NCBI GenBank assembly: GCA_947359465.1
Contig: OX375883.1
Span: forward strand, 92,902,411-92,966,410
Source of the DNA: Metellina segmentata
Lineage: Eukaryota; Arthropoda; Arachnida; Araneae; Tetragnathidae
Length of the DNA stretch: 64,000 bases
Direction of reading: 5' to 3'
The notes below the pieces were generated by a model, which ran no database searches, was not told where the DNA came from, and worked only from the letters and a program-made list of their open reading frames with translations. Below are positions 48,689 through 60,100 of the stretch, piece after piece. The position numbers were made by a program, and so were the translations under genes. The number at the start of each line of letters is the position of its first letter. Position 1 is the first letter of the stretch.

Positions 48689-49290
48689 TCGCACACTGCA
48701 CGAGCTGGTATAAATTATTTTCCAGCTTTCTCAACACTTCCTTGGCCAGCTAGGTCTCCTGATATCTCTCACATAGAGCATTTTGGGACGTTATGGAATG
48801 GCGATTGCAACTATCCCGGAATGTTGACCATTTTGCCCGAAAGTTGGAGAGAATTTGGCACGATATTCTACAGTACACCATCCAGAAACCTTTTCAGTCC
48901 ATGCCACGCAGGGTGACAGCTTGCATCCAGGCCAGAGGTGGACCAACGCCTTACTGACTTCCACCCTATGTAACAGTCAAACTCTGAATTACATCATCCA
49001 ATAGTTTTGAAATTGTAATTGCTTGTTTTTCTACGTATGTTCTTTACATACACCAATTTTTTGTCGCCCTACCTGCTAGTCCTGATCACCTTCTTCTGTC
49101 TTGGCGCTTCGTATAAGCAGCTGTTGGTTGGTCAGGACTTTTTGCAGGTATATGGGAATCTGGCACGACGGGGCCTTCTGGACCTGGTGTAGGCTTTCCT
49201 ACACCAGGGGGGATGTACAACAACAACAACCACATTTTTTTTCGCAATCAGACAACTCCTTCTTGGTGCATCGATTTTTTGTTTTAGAGT
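48689..49290 (+). pseudogene. Tc1-type transposase C-terminal fragment
   Basis: Plus-strand blocks across frameshifts: WPARS, IEHFGTL-like (DDE Glu region), the SRNVDHFARKLERIWHDI-like segment, SMPRRVTACIQARGGPTP and a stop. The post-stop sequence (GTCAAACTCTGAATTACATC, ACACCAATTTTTTGTCGCC) continues at 49233 with GCAATCAGACAACTCCTTC. The two pieces are split by a SINE-B fragment. Closest copy in the window: 39915-40640. Confidence 0.8.
49071..49232 (+). mobile_element. SINE-B-like 3' fragment with (AAC)n tail
   Basis: Inserted in the 3' trailer of the Tc1 fragment. A GGCCTTCTGGACCTGG segment and ATGTACAACAACAACAACC tail resemble the 3' end of the SINE at 21997-22412. An internal hairpin CCTGGTGTAGG/CCTACACCAGG lies near 49180-49207. 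Confidence 0.6.
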
Positions 49291-49312
49291 ATATTTCAGC
49301 AGTTTAGTTCTG

Positions 49313-49634
49313 GTAATTTTAGTTAACGTCGTACTAGAGCAACACAACGAGCTATTGACGACGGTCCGGGATCAGTTCCTTAAGGGAAAGATTCGAGGAC
49401 AACACCTCGTAATTTTGAACCACGGTCAGATGACGAAGCAACACCTGAGCTGGCACCCCACTCTCTAAACTTCCACGCCAACCCAACGTGAGGACTTTCG
49501 GCCACGACAGTTTTAAGATGCACCAGCCGCCTCTACACCATACGTTTACAAACATCCATGCCCGGACCCGGATTCGAACTAGGAACCTTCCGATCTAGAG
49601 GCTAACACCTTAACCACTATACCGGTTGTTCGGC
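49313..49634 (-). mobile_element. SINE-A, full length, with 14-bp TSD
   Basis: Reverse orientation: B box complement GGATTCGAACTAGG near 49568 and A box complement CCTTAACCACTATACC at about 49609-49624. The body is nearly identical to the 13193 copy. GCAGTTTAGTTCTG is duplicated exactly at 49299-49312 and 49635-49648, so the insertion is recent. Confidence 0.93.
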
Positions 49635-49649
49635 GCAGTTTAGTTCTGA

Positions 49650-50383
49650 GCTTTTGACAATGAGGAACTTGCACTAGTGAGGAAAATGCTCTTTTCTGTG
49701 TTTTATTATTAGATTGATCGTCAAAATGTTCAAAAACGACACTTAAAACCCACAAAATGGACCTAATTAATTCAAATTTCAAGTTTTAAATTACCGAAAA
49801 GTACGGCAAAAGCACATGACCTCAATACGCTGCGTGACGTCATTGTGCACAACGATGTAATGTTTATGTTTGTCTAGCGCGTTGAAATTTCAGATTGCTT
49901 GCTCTTTTAGTTTTTAAACAATCAATTTAAATCTTTTTCTTGCTATTTCAACGTTGCTATAAAAGTAAATAAACCGTCATAGTGCATAGCGACGTCACAA
50001 GAAGCGGAGAAGAAAAATTAGCGTTTTAGAAATCAAGCAACTAGTGCGAAATTCAAATTTTAGTATTTTACCTTTTCGGGCTATAAAAGTAAAAAAGAAA
50101 GATATTTTCTATCATATTTTTTATTTTCTATATTATAAAATTATAAACAAAACTCATTGTGTTCGTACAAAACTTCAAATAATATCCGTACATATAATTT
50201 TAAGCATTATTCTTTTCTTGCTAAGTATCATGAACAAATAAATTTTTTCAAAGGACCTTTTAGAGTCACTTTGAAGGGGGTACGAAATTAATCAAATATT
50301 TTTACACGGGGTAGGGGGAATTAATATTATTATTCAAAAATGAGTAATTTATAATATTTTTCTTAAAGGTAAGTAGAGATGTC
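49650..50383. other. AT-rich intergenic sequence
   Basis: A frame at 50044-50241 is AT-biased and unrecognised. No element found. Confidence 0.4.
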
Positions 50384-51884
50384 CATTATATATTTAAGGG
50401 CACCGGGAAGTCATCAAAGGCCAGAAATCATGAAAAAGTGACCAATATTCGAATGCATATAAAATTTTAGCTATAAGTGCCAATATAAATTTTTGTACAC
50501 ATGTTTGTAATGCATTTTACAACTAATTCAAGCTAAAAATAAAAAATTTTAAAGTAAAAATATTTTGTAGAGAGCATTTATATAGAACTCGGTGAAAAAA
50601 AGTTCAATACAGTGCGCTCTGTAAAAAAACTTTAATATATATTGAGTAGCAACTTTTTTCCCTATCCCTAGAAATGTTTTTTGAATTCATTAAAATATTT
50701 TTTGTTGAAAATACCCAGGAAAAAAATTTTTAGACACAATTTAAATCAGCTTTTGAAAGTTTTGTGATTTTATACCTATTAATCACCCACTAAAAAAATT
50801 AGGTTCATATTTCCTCAATAGTTTATATTTTAACATAATTGCCTAATAGAAATACATGTGTATGCAACATTTCAGACTGATAGCTTTAATAGTTTTTTCA
50901 CAGAGCGTAGCTGATGATGAAAATTTGTCATTTTGAGGAAACGACAGAAAACTACAAAATAGCATTTGCTTACCTTATTGATAAGACCTTTCCAAATCAC
51001 AAGTAAACAAAATTTGCGGTTAAATATAATAACAGTCGCAGTTAAATATAATAACAGTCGCAGTTAAACCTGTTACCAATCGATTAAAATGTGTATTTAT
51101 ACAAAAATATACTAAAAATATGAAATATTGAAAAAAAATATAACCCATTGTCGACAAAACCGAAACTTCAAACCTGAAACCGAGACCAAAAAGGATAATT
51201 TCAAAATTAAATTTTAGTAACTTAAAATGCATTTTACATAATAAGTGATACATCAATCGATTCGTATTGGTGTCCTCTATTAAATGCAATTGAAATCAAA
51301 AATTCGATTTTTTGATGAAATGTGACTTCCCAGTGCCTTTAAAAGTATTTGGACAATGCAGAAATTTGGAGGAGAATCCTATGTGTGGGGTTGTTTTCCT
51401 GATTAAGACTCGACCCATTGCTTTGTGTACCTGGTGCCATGAACACTGACGTTTTCCTCGACGCTCTGGATCATTCGGCATTGCCTATGGCAATACTACT
51501 GCGATGATCGTTTTTTCCAACAGGATCGAGCTCCGTGTCACACTGCAAAACGTGTGCTGGACGTTCCTAACGAGGTGAATTTGCTTGTGTGACCTGTTTA
51601 GAGCCCCGATCTCAATCCGATCGAGCCCTTGTGGGACATTTTGAAGCGACGAGTGTGACACCGCAACACACACACCCATCTTCACTACAATCTCTTCTCG
51701 CAGCCTTGCAAGAGGCATGACGATCTATTTCTGCCTATACTTATAGAGAAGTTGTGGAAAGTATGCCTCGACGTGTTTTATCTGTTACATAAACAAAAGG
51801 AGGACCTACCAGGTACTAAATAGAATAATAAAGTACTTTTTCCGAAAACCTATGCAGTGTCTAAGTACTTTTGTATGTATAGTG
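50384..51884 (+). mobile_element. Tc1 element split by a nested MITE
   Basis: The right terminal repeat is 51854-51884. The left terminal repeat is recovered only by removing the insertion at 50394-51338, when CATTATATAT-TTAA-AAGTATTTGGACAATGC agrees with the right repeat at 24 of 31 positions. The body encodes a broken plus-strand transposase: GAMNTDVFLDALDHSALPMA, then FFQQDRAPCHTAKRVLDV (catalytic Asp) and SPDLNPIEPLWDILKRRV (catalytic Glu), with frameshifts and stops. The N-terminal half is deleted. The family differs from the other Tc1 fragments in the window. Confidence 0.8.
50398..51338. mobile_element. piggyBac-like MITE with TTAA duplication
   Basis: Flanked by TTAA at 50394-50397 and 51339-51342. 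The terminal repeats are GGGCACCGGGAAGTCA (left) and, as reverse complement on the right, AGGCACTGGGAAGTCA. The interior (941 bp) is AT-rich with no transposase. The target site is the terminal repeat of the surrounding Tc1 element. Confidence 0.75.
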
Positions 51885-51888
51885 TATA

Positions 51889-52817
51889 CAGGGTTTGTCC
51901 GTAAAGTAATGAAACTGGCCTCCGCGCGGCGCTCCAGTCGCCAGTAGAGCGCTCCCTGGGTGCTGGATTTGTGGTGGGGGTCTAACCTAAGCAACGTACC
52001 GGGCGGCAGTCACTTCCGAGCTGTGACGCAGTGAGGATCACGTGTGACGCAAAAGCTGTTTTTGAGTTTTTGTCACGGCAGAAAACGTTAAAAATGGAAC
52101 GTTCGCTGGAGCAGCGCAACACGATTAAATTTTGCTTTTACCTGGGCAAATCCGCTTCCAGAGGCTTCCTTTGGTTAAGGAGGCTCACGTAGACGACGCC
52201 CTGTCAAGGGCTCAGGTTTTCTGGTGGTTTACTGAGTTCATGAACGTACGGGACACCCTTGAAAATATGGTGCGATCTGGACGCCCTTCAACGAGTGGTT
52301 TGAACGAAAACGTGGTGAAAGTGGGTGGTCCACAAAGAATTTGTACCTCCCGGACGAACCATCAACGCCGTTTTCTGCAAAAAAAAAGTCATTGCGCGCC
52401 TGCACAGAGCCGTCAAACGGAAACGACCGGAGATTGCCGAACGCTGGAAGCTCCAGGCCACACCGCCTTCGTTGTGGTTGCCTACGTAGCCCCCGGACAT
52501 GGGTTGCAACCTTGCCGCAGCCACCGTACAGCCCCGATGTGTGCTCTGTAAACCTTTTCCTGTTCCCAAAGCTCAAAAAAAGCCCTGAAAGGTCACCGTT
52601 TCGAAGATGTTCCCTCCGTCCAACGAGCTGTCACAAAGTCTCTGAAAGAGGTTGCGTCAGCTGACTTCCAGGGAGCCTTTGCAGTGTGGGACCTGCGTTG
52701 GCAGCGGTGTATCGACGCCCAAAGAGACTATTTTGAAGACTTTTAACAATATGTACCGATCAGATGAATAAATTATTTTCACCAGACCCAGTCTCATTAC
52801 TTTACGGACAAACCCTG
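51889..52817 (+). mobile_element. Mariner element with TIRs and TA duplication, internally deleted
   Basis: Ends CAGGGTTTGTCCGTAAAGTA and its mirror image, with TA at 51887-51888 and 52818-52819. The plus strand starts MERSLEQRNTIKFCFYLGKS at 52094. It continues through an ALSRAQVFWWFTEF helix-turn-helix region and NMVRSGRPSTSG, then after frameshifts PPYSPDVCSVNLFLFPKLKK and a C-terminus VASADFQGAFAVWDLRW to a stop at about 52746. The central region with the first two catalytic Asp residues is deleted, and the PCD Asp reads as Asn. Length is 929 bp against about 1.3 kb for an intact copy. The left TA abuts the TA after the Tc1 end. Confidence 0.9.
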
Positions 52818-52824
52818 TATAGCT

Positions 52825-52930
52825 AATTGGCATGGTACTAGAGCAACACAACAAGATTTTGGTGGCGGTCTGGGATTAATATAGAAGAGAAAGATCCAAG
52901 AACTACTCCTGGAACATTATCCGTCTATTT
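52825..52930 (-). mobile_element. SINE-A 3' fragment, reverse
   Basis: GGTACTAGAGCAACACAAC, GGCGGTCTGGGATTAAT and AGAGAAAGATCCAAG correspond to the SINE-A 3' end in reverse, heavily mutated. Confidence 0.65.
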
Positions 52931-53164
52931 CGGTAGAAAATGGTCAACCAACATCAACGTTCGAATAATATGTATCTAATAATTTGGGCTAATTTAATGA
53001 GTAGAGATGGCCTGAATATAAAATCTGAAATTCTATACACTATACGTTTGTAGTATTCTTACATCCTAGCCTTAGATCTTTGCAATTTATTCTGTCGACG
53101 ATTTCTCGAAAACTATACCAACTACAGTTTACATTTAATTGTTTATAGTTCGGAAGATATTTTA

Positions 53165-53395
53165 GGGGGGGGGGTTATCGGCGAGTTATCTCGTTAGTAT
53201 AAAAACTGACGCATTTTGATTGATTAGATAACTCATCCATAAAGATCTAGTCGTCTCCCGTCATTGGAATAAAACTGAATAAATCTTTATCTGGTCATCA
53301 TAAAAAATGGCGATTTCTTGACGACGACATATTTTGTCGTTACCAAAATTAGTCAGATTTTAATGGACGAGATAACTCGTGAAATAGACTAGGCG
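53165..53395. repeat. Dispersed CGAGATATATCG-type motif block
   Basis: Follows a G10 run at about 53165-53174. Motifs are GCGAGTTATCTCGTTAG, AAGATCTAGTCG and GGACGAGATAACTCGTG. Confidence 0.6.
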
Positions 53396-53430
53396 GTTAA
53401 GTAAGCAAAATATACCGGAAACATGATCAC

Positions 53431-55425
53431 TAGGGCAACTTTTTGTAACAAATGCAACTTTATTTTACACGTTCTACGCTGCATGTAAAATACTAAAACC
53501 AAAATTCCACCTACCTGGGATGTATTTAAGTGAGTTATAACCGCAACATAAATGCAACTTTCTGCATAAATGCAACATTTTGCATAAATGCAACTATTTG
53601 CAACTTTTTAAAATTTAGCTTAAAATTAACTAATATAAAATTAATATCTCATTTTTGCCTTCATAATCAACCCTTCCATCATGTGTGTCTGATCTTGCTA
53701 ACGCCGAAGTATTACGGATCAAACAAGCTCATGGAAAGAAGTGTGTCCTAACAGACGAAAGTGAAATAAATGGCAAGTACTTTCATTACATTGGTTGGCA
53801 CTCTTGATGATCCAGAGGAAACTTGCGTAATCGACAGCAGAATTTGCAATGTGAGTATCGATTATCAATATGTAGTTCGCCTTGTAGATACCTTTTTAAA
53901 ATCTCTGAATGTTGAGCGAAAGGATTTTGCGCTTCTGCTATCCGATACTGCATATTATATGAATGAGGTGCTTTATCCGCGATTGCTCGAAGTAACTTGC
54001 GTGGCACAATTGTTTCACAGCTTCAGAAAAAGTATGTGGAGTTTGCACAAATCAGGACAATCTCATCGTTTGTGTTAAGGCATCCACAGAACAAAACAAG
54101 CTCCGAAAAGCCGCTTTTGAGACATTGGCCAATAGCCTGAGCCAGTGCTCACACCCTGGGCAATTTGGCTTCGGAGCAGCCCACTTTCCCACTGTGAAGG
54201 ACAATGCTATCGGTTTCAGTGACGACGACATTTTAGTGTGTCGTGTAATAAAAGCAGTATGTGACCCGGAGCTGCCAAAAATTTGCTGAAAATCAAAAGC
54301 AGCTACGAATTCTTGATTCGTCTCGTAGAAAAATTGGAATCGAAAGCGTACAACATGAAGACAGCGAATGAAGATATCAGATCGATGGATTTTAAAGAAG
54401 ATCCTGGCAACCTTAAAATGTACTAGGGGGCCCGCCCCCTGCTCGCTAAAGCTCGCCAACCCCCGGACGATTGCTTTGCAATCCTCATTGGTTCGCTGAG
54501 CGAACCTATGCTCGCTTCGCTCGCATCAATGAAGACATGTGTCCTAGCAGAAAAGGTTGTTTTCAAAATATGATACTCCAAAAAAATATTCTTCAAATCT
54601 AAATTTGCTGTATTACAGAAATTATAAACAGTACCCTGGAATCAGAATTCAAATGAAACTTTGAGCAAATTTTGAGTCGAAATGTGAGCGCTGCTTTGGA
54701 AATTGAATACCCAGTATGTTGTTTGTGTACATTTCCAGCACTCTCGAATAACTCACACTCTTTTTCATTGAGTTTGTTGCCGAAAGTTGTAGTGCAAGCG
54801 TCTTGTTGAACTATAATTGTTGGCACTGAAAAGGACCTTTTTTAAATGGCCCTGAAAAGATCCTCCGCTTTTTTTTATTTCTATTATTAACTGCAACAGC
54901 TCAACTAAAATTCTTTTTTTTTTAAATAAAATTTCATCCGATAACGCTATAAATTCAATTCAAGCGCGAGGCTTCGTAAAGAACAAATAATCGTACAATG
55001 TTGCCAAAACGCGATAACAAATAACGTCTTTTTTGCGTGCCACGTAAGAGAATTATATATATAGATCTTTAAAAAACGATTGGAAACGAATAACGACCTG
55101 AAGGTTATTGCTACACTTTCCCGAGATGATTTCCCCCCTCCAGTCAGTATTTGCTACTGCAACAATGTCAGGCAACATCAGTCTCGGTTGTTCGCAGATT
55201 TTCATTGTTCAAGAAATTACCTGCCAAGATTGGCAATTCCACAACAACAGCGTTGTTCTGTATTTCTCAATAATTTTTTTAATTTTTTTTCCCCAAATTT
55301 TACGAATAATTTATTTTAGATTTTAGTGTATCAAAATTAAGTGCAACTTTATTTCTATAAATGCAACTTTAGGGAATGATAAATGCAACTTTTCCCATTT
55401 TTACTGCTACAAAAAAGTTTCCCTA
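53431..55425 (+). mobile_element. hAT element with 8-bp TSD, containing a Helitron
   Basis: Terminal repeats TAGGGCAACTTTTT (left) and TAGGGAAACTTTTT (right, reverse complement), with ATGATCAC duplicated at 53423-53430 and 55426-55433. ATAAATGCAACTTT motifs repeat next to both ends, as subterminal binding sites do. A broken plus-strand transposase can be read: INGKYFHYI, LVGTLDDPEETCVIDSRICN, NVERKDFALLLSDTAYYM, VLYPRLLEVTCVAQLFHS (53770-54078), then PHFPTVKDNAIGFSDDDIL-like and VIKAVCDPELPK pieces. After the Helitron it continues KKRLETNNDLKVIATLSRDD. The N-terminal zinc finger region is missing. The copy is inactive. Confidence 0.88.
54423..55065 (-). mobile_element. Helitron family 2-like, inserted in hAT transposase
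   Basis: On the minus strand A|TCTATATATATAATTC at 55065 to GGGGGCGGGCCCCCTAG|T at 54423, inserted between A (54422) and T (55066). The 3' part carries the GC-hairpin cluster (GATTGC-TTT-GCAATC, GGTTCGC-TGA-GCGAACC, GAGCGAAGCGAGC types). Removing it brings the two halves of the hAT frame back together to within one base. Confidence 0.8.
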
Positions 55426-55433
55426 ATGATCAC

Positions 55434-56639
55434 TAGGCTTTTAAGCTTCTTTTACAAAATTAGATCAAATATTTATGCGACAAAATATTCACATGCATTC
55501 TTTAAAGGTACTGTATTTCCAGGAACTCAGATACAAATTGTGGATTGGGAGATTTATCTCACAAATATAAGCATTCAAATCATTCACATTTCTCGCAACA
55601 CTTAGTTTATGAGTTCTTTAAAATAAACGTTATTTACGTGAGACAGATAAACAATACATGAAATAATGTCGACTTGAAAAATATATAAACACGTTCACAC
55701 ACACACACAAGCGTATATTTATATACAAAAATAACCAATTCATTTCATACCAAAACACTTGAATGAACGAAATACTGCCTTCTGAGACGACATGATAAAC
55801 AGATTTACAAAAATACCGATGTGATTTTCTTGGAATAGATACCAGAATCGAATTGAATTATCTGAATTGAGGTATTTCCGTGAAAGAATCTCTTTAAAAA
55901 TAGCTTTTCACGATAAGAATTTTGAGATGTTTTATGACGCTTGATTTATTTCAAGAAAGGGGAGCGCTTTATTTCGAGATACCAGTGAATATATTGCGAT
56001 AGAATTCTTCCGCTCAGTTATGATAAAGAAAGTAATAATGCTTATAAAAGCACGCGAAGACAGTTATCTGCGTTCTGGATTTTACTTATGAGGAATCTTC
56101 ATTTTTATGTTGCTCATACCTTGAATAAAATATTTGATTATTAGGTCTTAATACTAAATGCAGACATTTGTGTAAACCTCATTTTATGTGAAATAAATAT
56201 CTGCATGCCAATATTTTTTTCTTCAATATTTTGATATCGATAGAAATATTAGTATCTTTGGATTTGTATGGCTTGAGTCAAAAGTTTTTGTTGCTTGCTT
56301 TTTTGTTTGAATGAAGTAACAATTCAGAAGCATTTTTCTAAGCATTTACATACATATTGTCATGTTTGGTATTTGTTTTCCATATGATAAACACAACTTT
56401 AATGCATAACATACTTACATAGGATGGTTTTTAACGTTTGAATGTCAGGAAATTAACATACACGAAAAGAAAGTTTTATTGACACAGATGAAATAAATAC
56501 ATCCAGCAAGTAATAAGACCTGGATTTGCTTCAACTGGGAGTTTGCCAGTGCACCACGGCGACAGCCCAACATGTAAAGGAAAATTAAAATTAATGGGTG
56601 ACAGTTTCTTCTATCTTGCAACTCATAGGTAACTCTAGA
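55434..56639. other. AT-rich intergenic sequence
   Basis: No gene, repeat array or element terminus recognised. A short CA run lies near 55698-55709. Confidence 0.45.
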
Positions 56640-57095
56640 AGTGGTTTCGACGAGATATATCGTAAATCAAGATGCAATAATTTGTACTGGAGGGATCCAT
56701 AGGATTTGACCAATTTCCATAATGACGATGTATCTTGTTATCGAGATACTGACAATGTTTTATGACGACAGGCTCAAGATATTGTCAGTTTTCTTATAAT
56801 GTCGAGTTATGGCGTTCATTAAGATCTGGTCAGTTTTGCTAATGAGGAGACACCTCATCGAGGCAACCACCTCGAGGTTTAATTCCAAATCATCAAATTA
56901 AACCCTTCGTGTGGTTTTCACGAGATGTATCGTTTGTAAAGACATGATCAGTTTTACTAATGAAAAGAAAATCTCATAATAATGTAGTATACTGTCGATG
57001 TTTTGATGATTACGAGATGAATATCGGATCAGTTTTCTTCTAATGACAATATAACTCGTCCTTCAAAATCTGTACAGTTTGGCGCTAGTGACAAG
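56640..57095. repeat. Dispersed CGAGATATATCG-type motif block
   Basis: Motifs include GACGAGATATATCGTAAATC, GACGATGTATCTTGTTATCG and CACGAGATGTATCGTTTG, with AAGATCTGGTCAGTTTTG linkers. Confidence 0.65.
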
Positions 57096-57165
57096 AAATA
57101 ACTGGGAGACAAAATGTTTCCATTAGCGTAGTATCAATCTCGTGTACATGAGAACATTCCTTTTA

Positions 57166-60100
57166 TAACTAAGCAGGAACCGACAAAATGGTTTTGCGGT
57201 TAAGGTGTTAGTCTCTGGATCAAAAGGTTCCTGCTGCAAATCTGGGTCAGGGCACGGATGTTTGTAAGCATGTGGTGTAGAGGCTACTGCTGTACCTTAA
57301 ATCCCTCGTGGCCTAAAGTCCTCACGTTGGGTTGATATGGAAGTTTGGAGAGTAGGGTTCCAGTTCAGATGTTGCCTCGTCATCTGACCGTGGTTCGAAA
57401 CTACGTGGCGTTACACCGAATGGTTTCTTCTGGGATGGTGATAACTAGTTGAACAAGTAAGCAGGAGCCGACAAAATGGTTTTGCGGTTAAGGTGTTAGT
57501 CTCTGGATCAGAAGGTTCCTGTTTCAAATCTGGGTCAGGGCACGGATGTTTGTAAGCGTGCGGTGTAGATGCGACTGTTGTACCTTAAATCTGTCGCGGC
57601 CGAAAGTCCTCATGTTGGGTTGATGTGGAAGTTTGGAGAGTAGGGTTCCAGCTCAGATGTTGCCTCGTCATCTGACCGTGGTTCAAAACTTCGTGGCGTT
57701 ATACCGAATGGTTTATTCTGGGATGGTGATAACTAGTTGAATAAGTAAGCAGGAGCCGACAAAATGGTTTTGCGGTTAAGGTGTTAGTCTCTGGATCAGA
57801 AGGTTCCTGGTGCAAATCTGGGTCAGGGTACGGATGTTTGTAAGCGTGTGGTGTAGATGCGACTGTTGTACCTTAAATCTGTCGTGGCCGAAAGTCCTCA
57901 CGTTGGGTTGATGTGGAAGTTTGGAGAGTAGGGTTCCAGCTCAGATGTTGCCTCGTCATCTGATCGTGGTTCAAAACTACGTGGCGTTATACCGAATGGT
58001 TTATTCTGGGATGGTGATAACTAGTTGAATAAGTAAGCAGGAGCCGACAAAATGGTTTTGCGGTTAAGGTGTTAGTCTCTGGATCAGAAGGTTCCTGGTG
58101 CAAATCTGGGTCAGGGTACGGATGTTTGTAAGCGTGTGGTGTAGAGGTGACTGTTGTACCTTAAATCTGTCGTGGCCGAAAGTCCTCACGTTGGGTTGAT
58201 GTGGAAGTTTGGAGAGTAGGGTTCCAGCTCAGATGTTGCCTCCTCATCTGACTGTGGTTCAAAACTACGTGGCGTTATACCGAATGGTTTATTCTGGGAT
58301 GGTGATAACTAGTTGAATAAGTAAGCAGGAGCCGACAAAATGGTTTTGCGGTTAAGGTGTTAGTCTCTGGATCAGAAGGTTCCTGTTGCAAATCTGGGTC
58401 AGGGCACGGATGTTTGTAAGCGTGCGGTGTAGATGCGACTGTTGTACCTTAAATCTGTCGCGGCCGAAAGTCCTCACGTTGGGTTGATGTGGAAGTTTGG
58501 AGAGTAGGGTTCCAGCTCAGATGTTGCCTCGTCATCTGACCGTGGTTCAAAACTTCGTGGCGTTATACCGAATGGTTTATTCTGGGATGGTGATAACTAG
58601 TTGAATAAGTAAGCAGGAGCCGACAAAATGGTTTTGCGGTTAAGGTGTTAGTCTCTGGATCAGAAGGTTCCTGGTGCAAATCTGGGTCAGGGTACGGATG
58701 TTTGTAAGCGTGTGGTGTAGATGCGACTGTTGTACCTTAAATCTGTCGTGGCCGAAAGTCCTCACGTTGGGTTGATGTGGAAGTTTGGAGAGTAGGGTTC
58801 CAGCTCAGATGTTGCCTCGTCATCTGATCGTGGTTCAAAACTACGTGGCGTTATACCGAATGGTTTATTCTGGGATGGTGATAGCTAGTTGAATAAGTAA
58901 GCAGGAGCCGACAAAATGGTTTTGCGGTTAAGGTGTTAGTCTCTGGATCAGAAGGTTCCTGGTGCAAATCTGGGTCAGGGTACGGATGTTTGTAAGCGTG
59001 TGGTGTAGAGGCGACTGTTGTACCTTAAATCTGTCGTGGCCGAAAGTCCTCACGTTGGGTTGATGTGGAAGTTTGGAGAGTAGGGTTCCAGCTCAGATGT
59101 TGCCTCGTCATCTGACTGTGGTTTAAAACTACGTGGCGTTATACCGAATGGTTTATTCTGGGATGGTAATAACTAGTTGAATAAGTAAGCAGGAGCCGAC
59201 AAAATGGTTTTGCGGTTAAGGTGTTAGTCTCTGGATCAGAAGGTTCCTGGTGCAAATCTGGGTCAGGGTACCGATGTTTGTAAGCGTGTGGTGTAGAGGC
59301 GACTGTTGTACCTTAAATCTGTCGTGGCCGAAAGTCCTCACGTTGGGTTGATGTGGAAGTTTGGAGAGTAGGGTTCCAGCTCAGATGTTGCCTCGTCATC
59401 TGACCGTGGTTCAAAACTACGTGGCGTTATACCGAATGGTTTATTCTGGGTTGGTGATAACTAGTTGAATAAGTAAGCAGGAGCCGACAAAATGGTTTTG
59501 CGGTTAAGGTGTTAGTCTCTGGATCAGAAGGTTCCTGGTGCAAATCTGGGTCAGGGTACGGATGTTTGTAAGCGTGTGGTGTAGAGGCGACTGTTGTACC
59601 TTAAATCTGTCGTGGCCGAAAGTCCTCACGTTGGGTTGATGTGGAAGTTTGGAGAGTAGGGTTCCAGCTCAGATGTTGCCTCGTCATCTGACTGTGGTTC
59701 AAAACTACGTGGCGTTATACCGAATGGTTTATTCTGGGATGGTGATAACTAGTTGAATAAGTAAGCAGGAGCCGACAAAATGGTTTTGCGGTTAAGGTGT
59801 TAGTCTCTGGATCAGAAGGTTCCTGGTGCAAATCTGGGTCAGGGTACCGATGTTTGTAAGCGTGTGGTGTAGAGGCGACTGTTGTACCTTAAATCTGTCG
59901 TGGCCGAAAGTCCTCACGTTGGGTTGATGTGGAAGTTTGGAGAGTAGGGTTCCAGCTCAGATGTTGCCTCCTCATCTGACTGTGGTTCAAAACTACGTGG
60001 CGTTATACCGAATGGTTTATTCTGGGATGGTGATAACTAGTTGAATAAGTAAGCAGGAGCCGACAAAATGGTTTTGCGGTTAAGGTGTTAGTCTCTGGAT

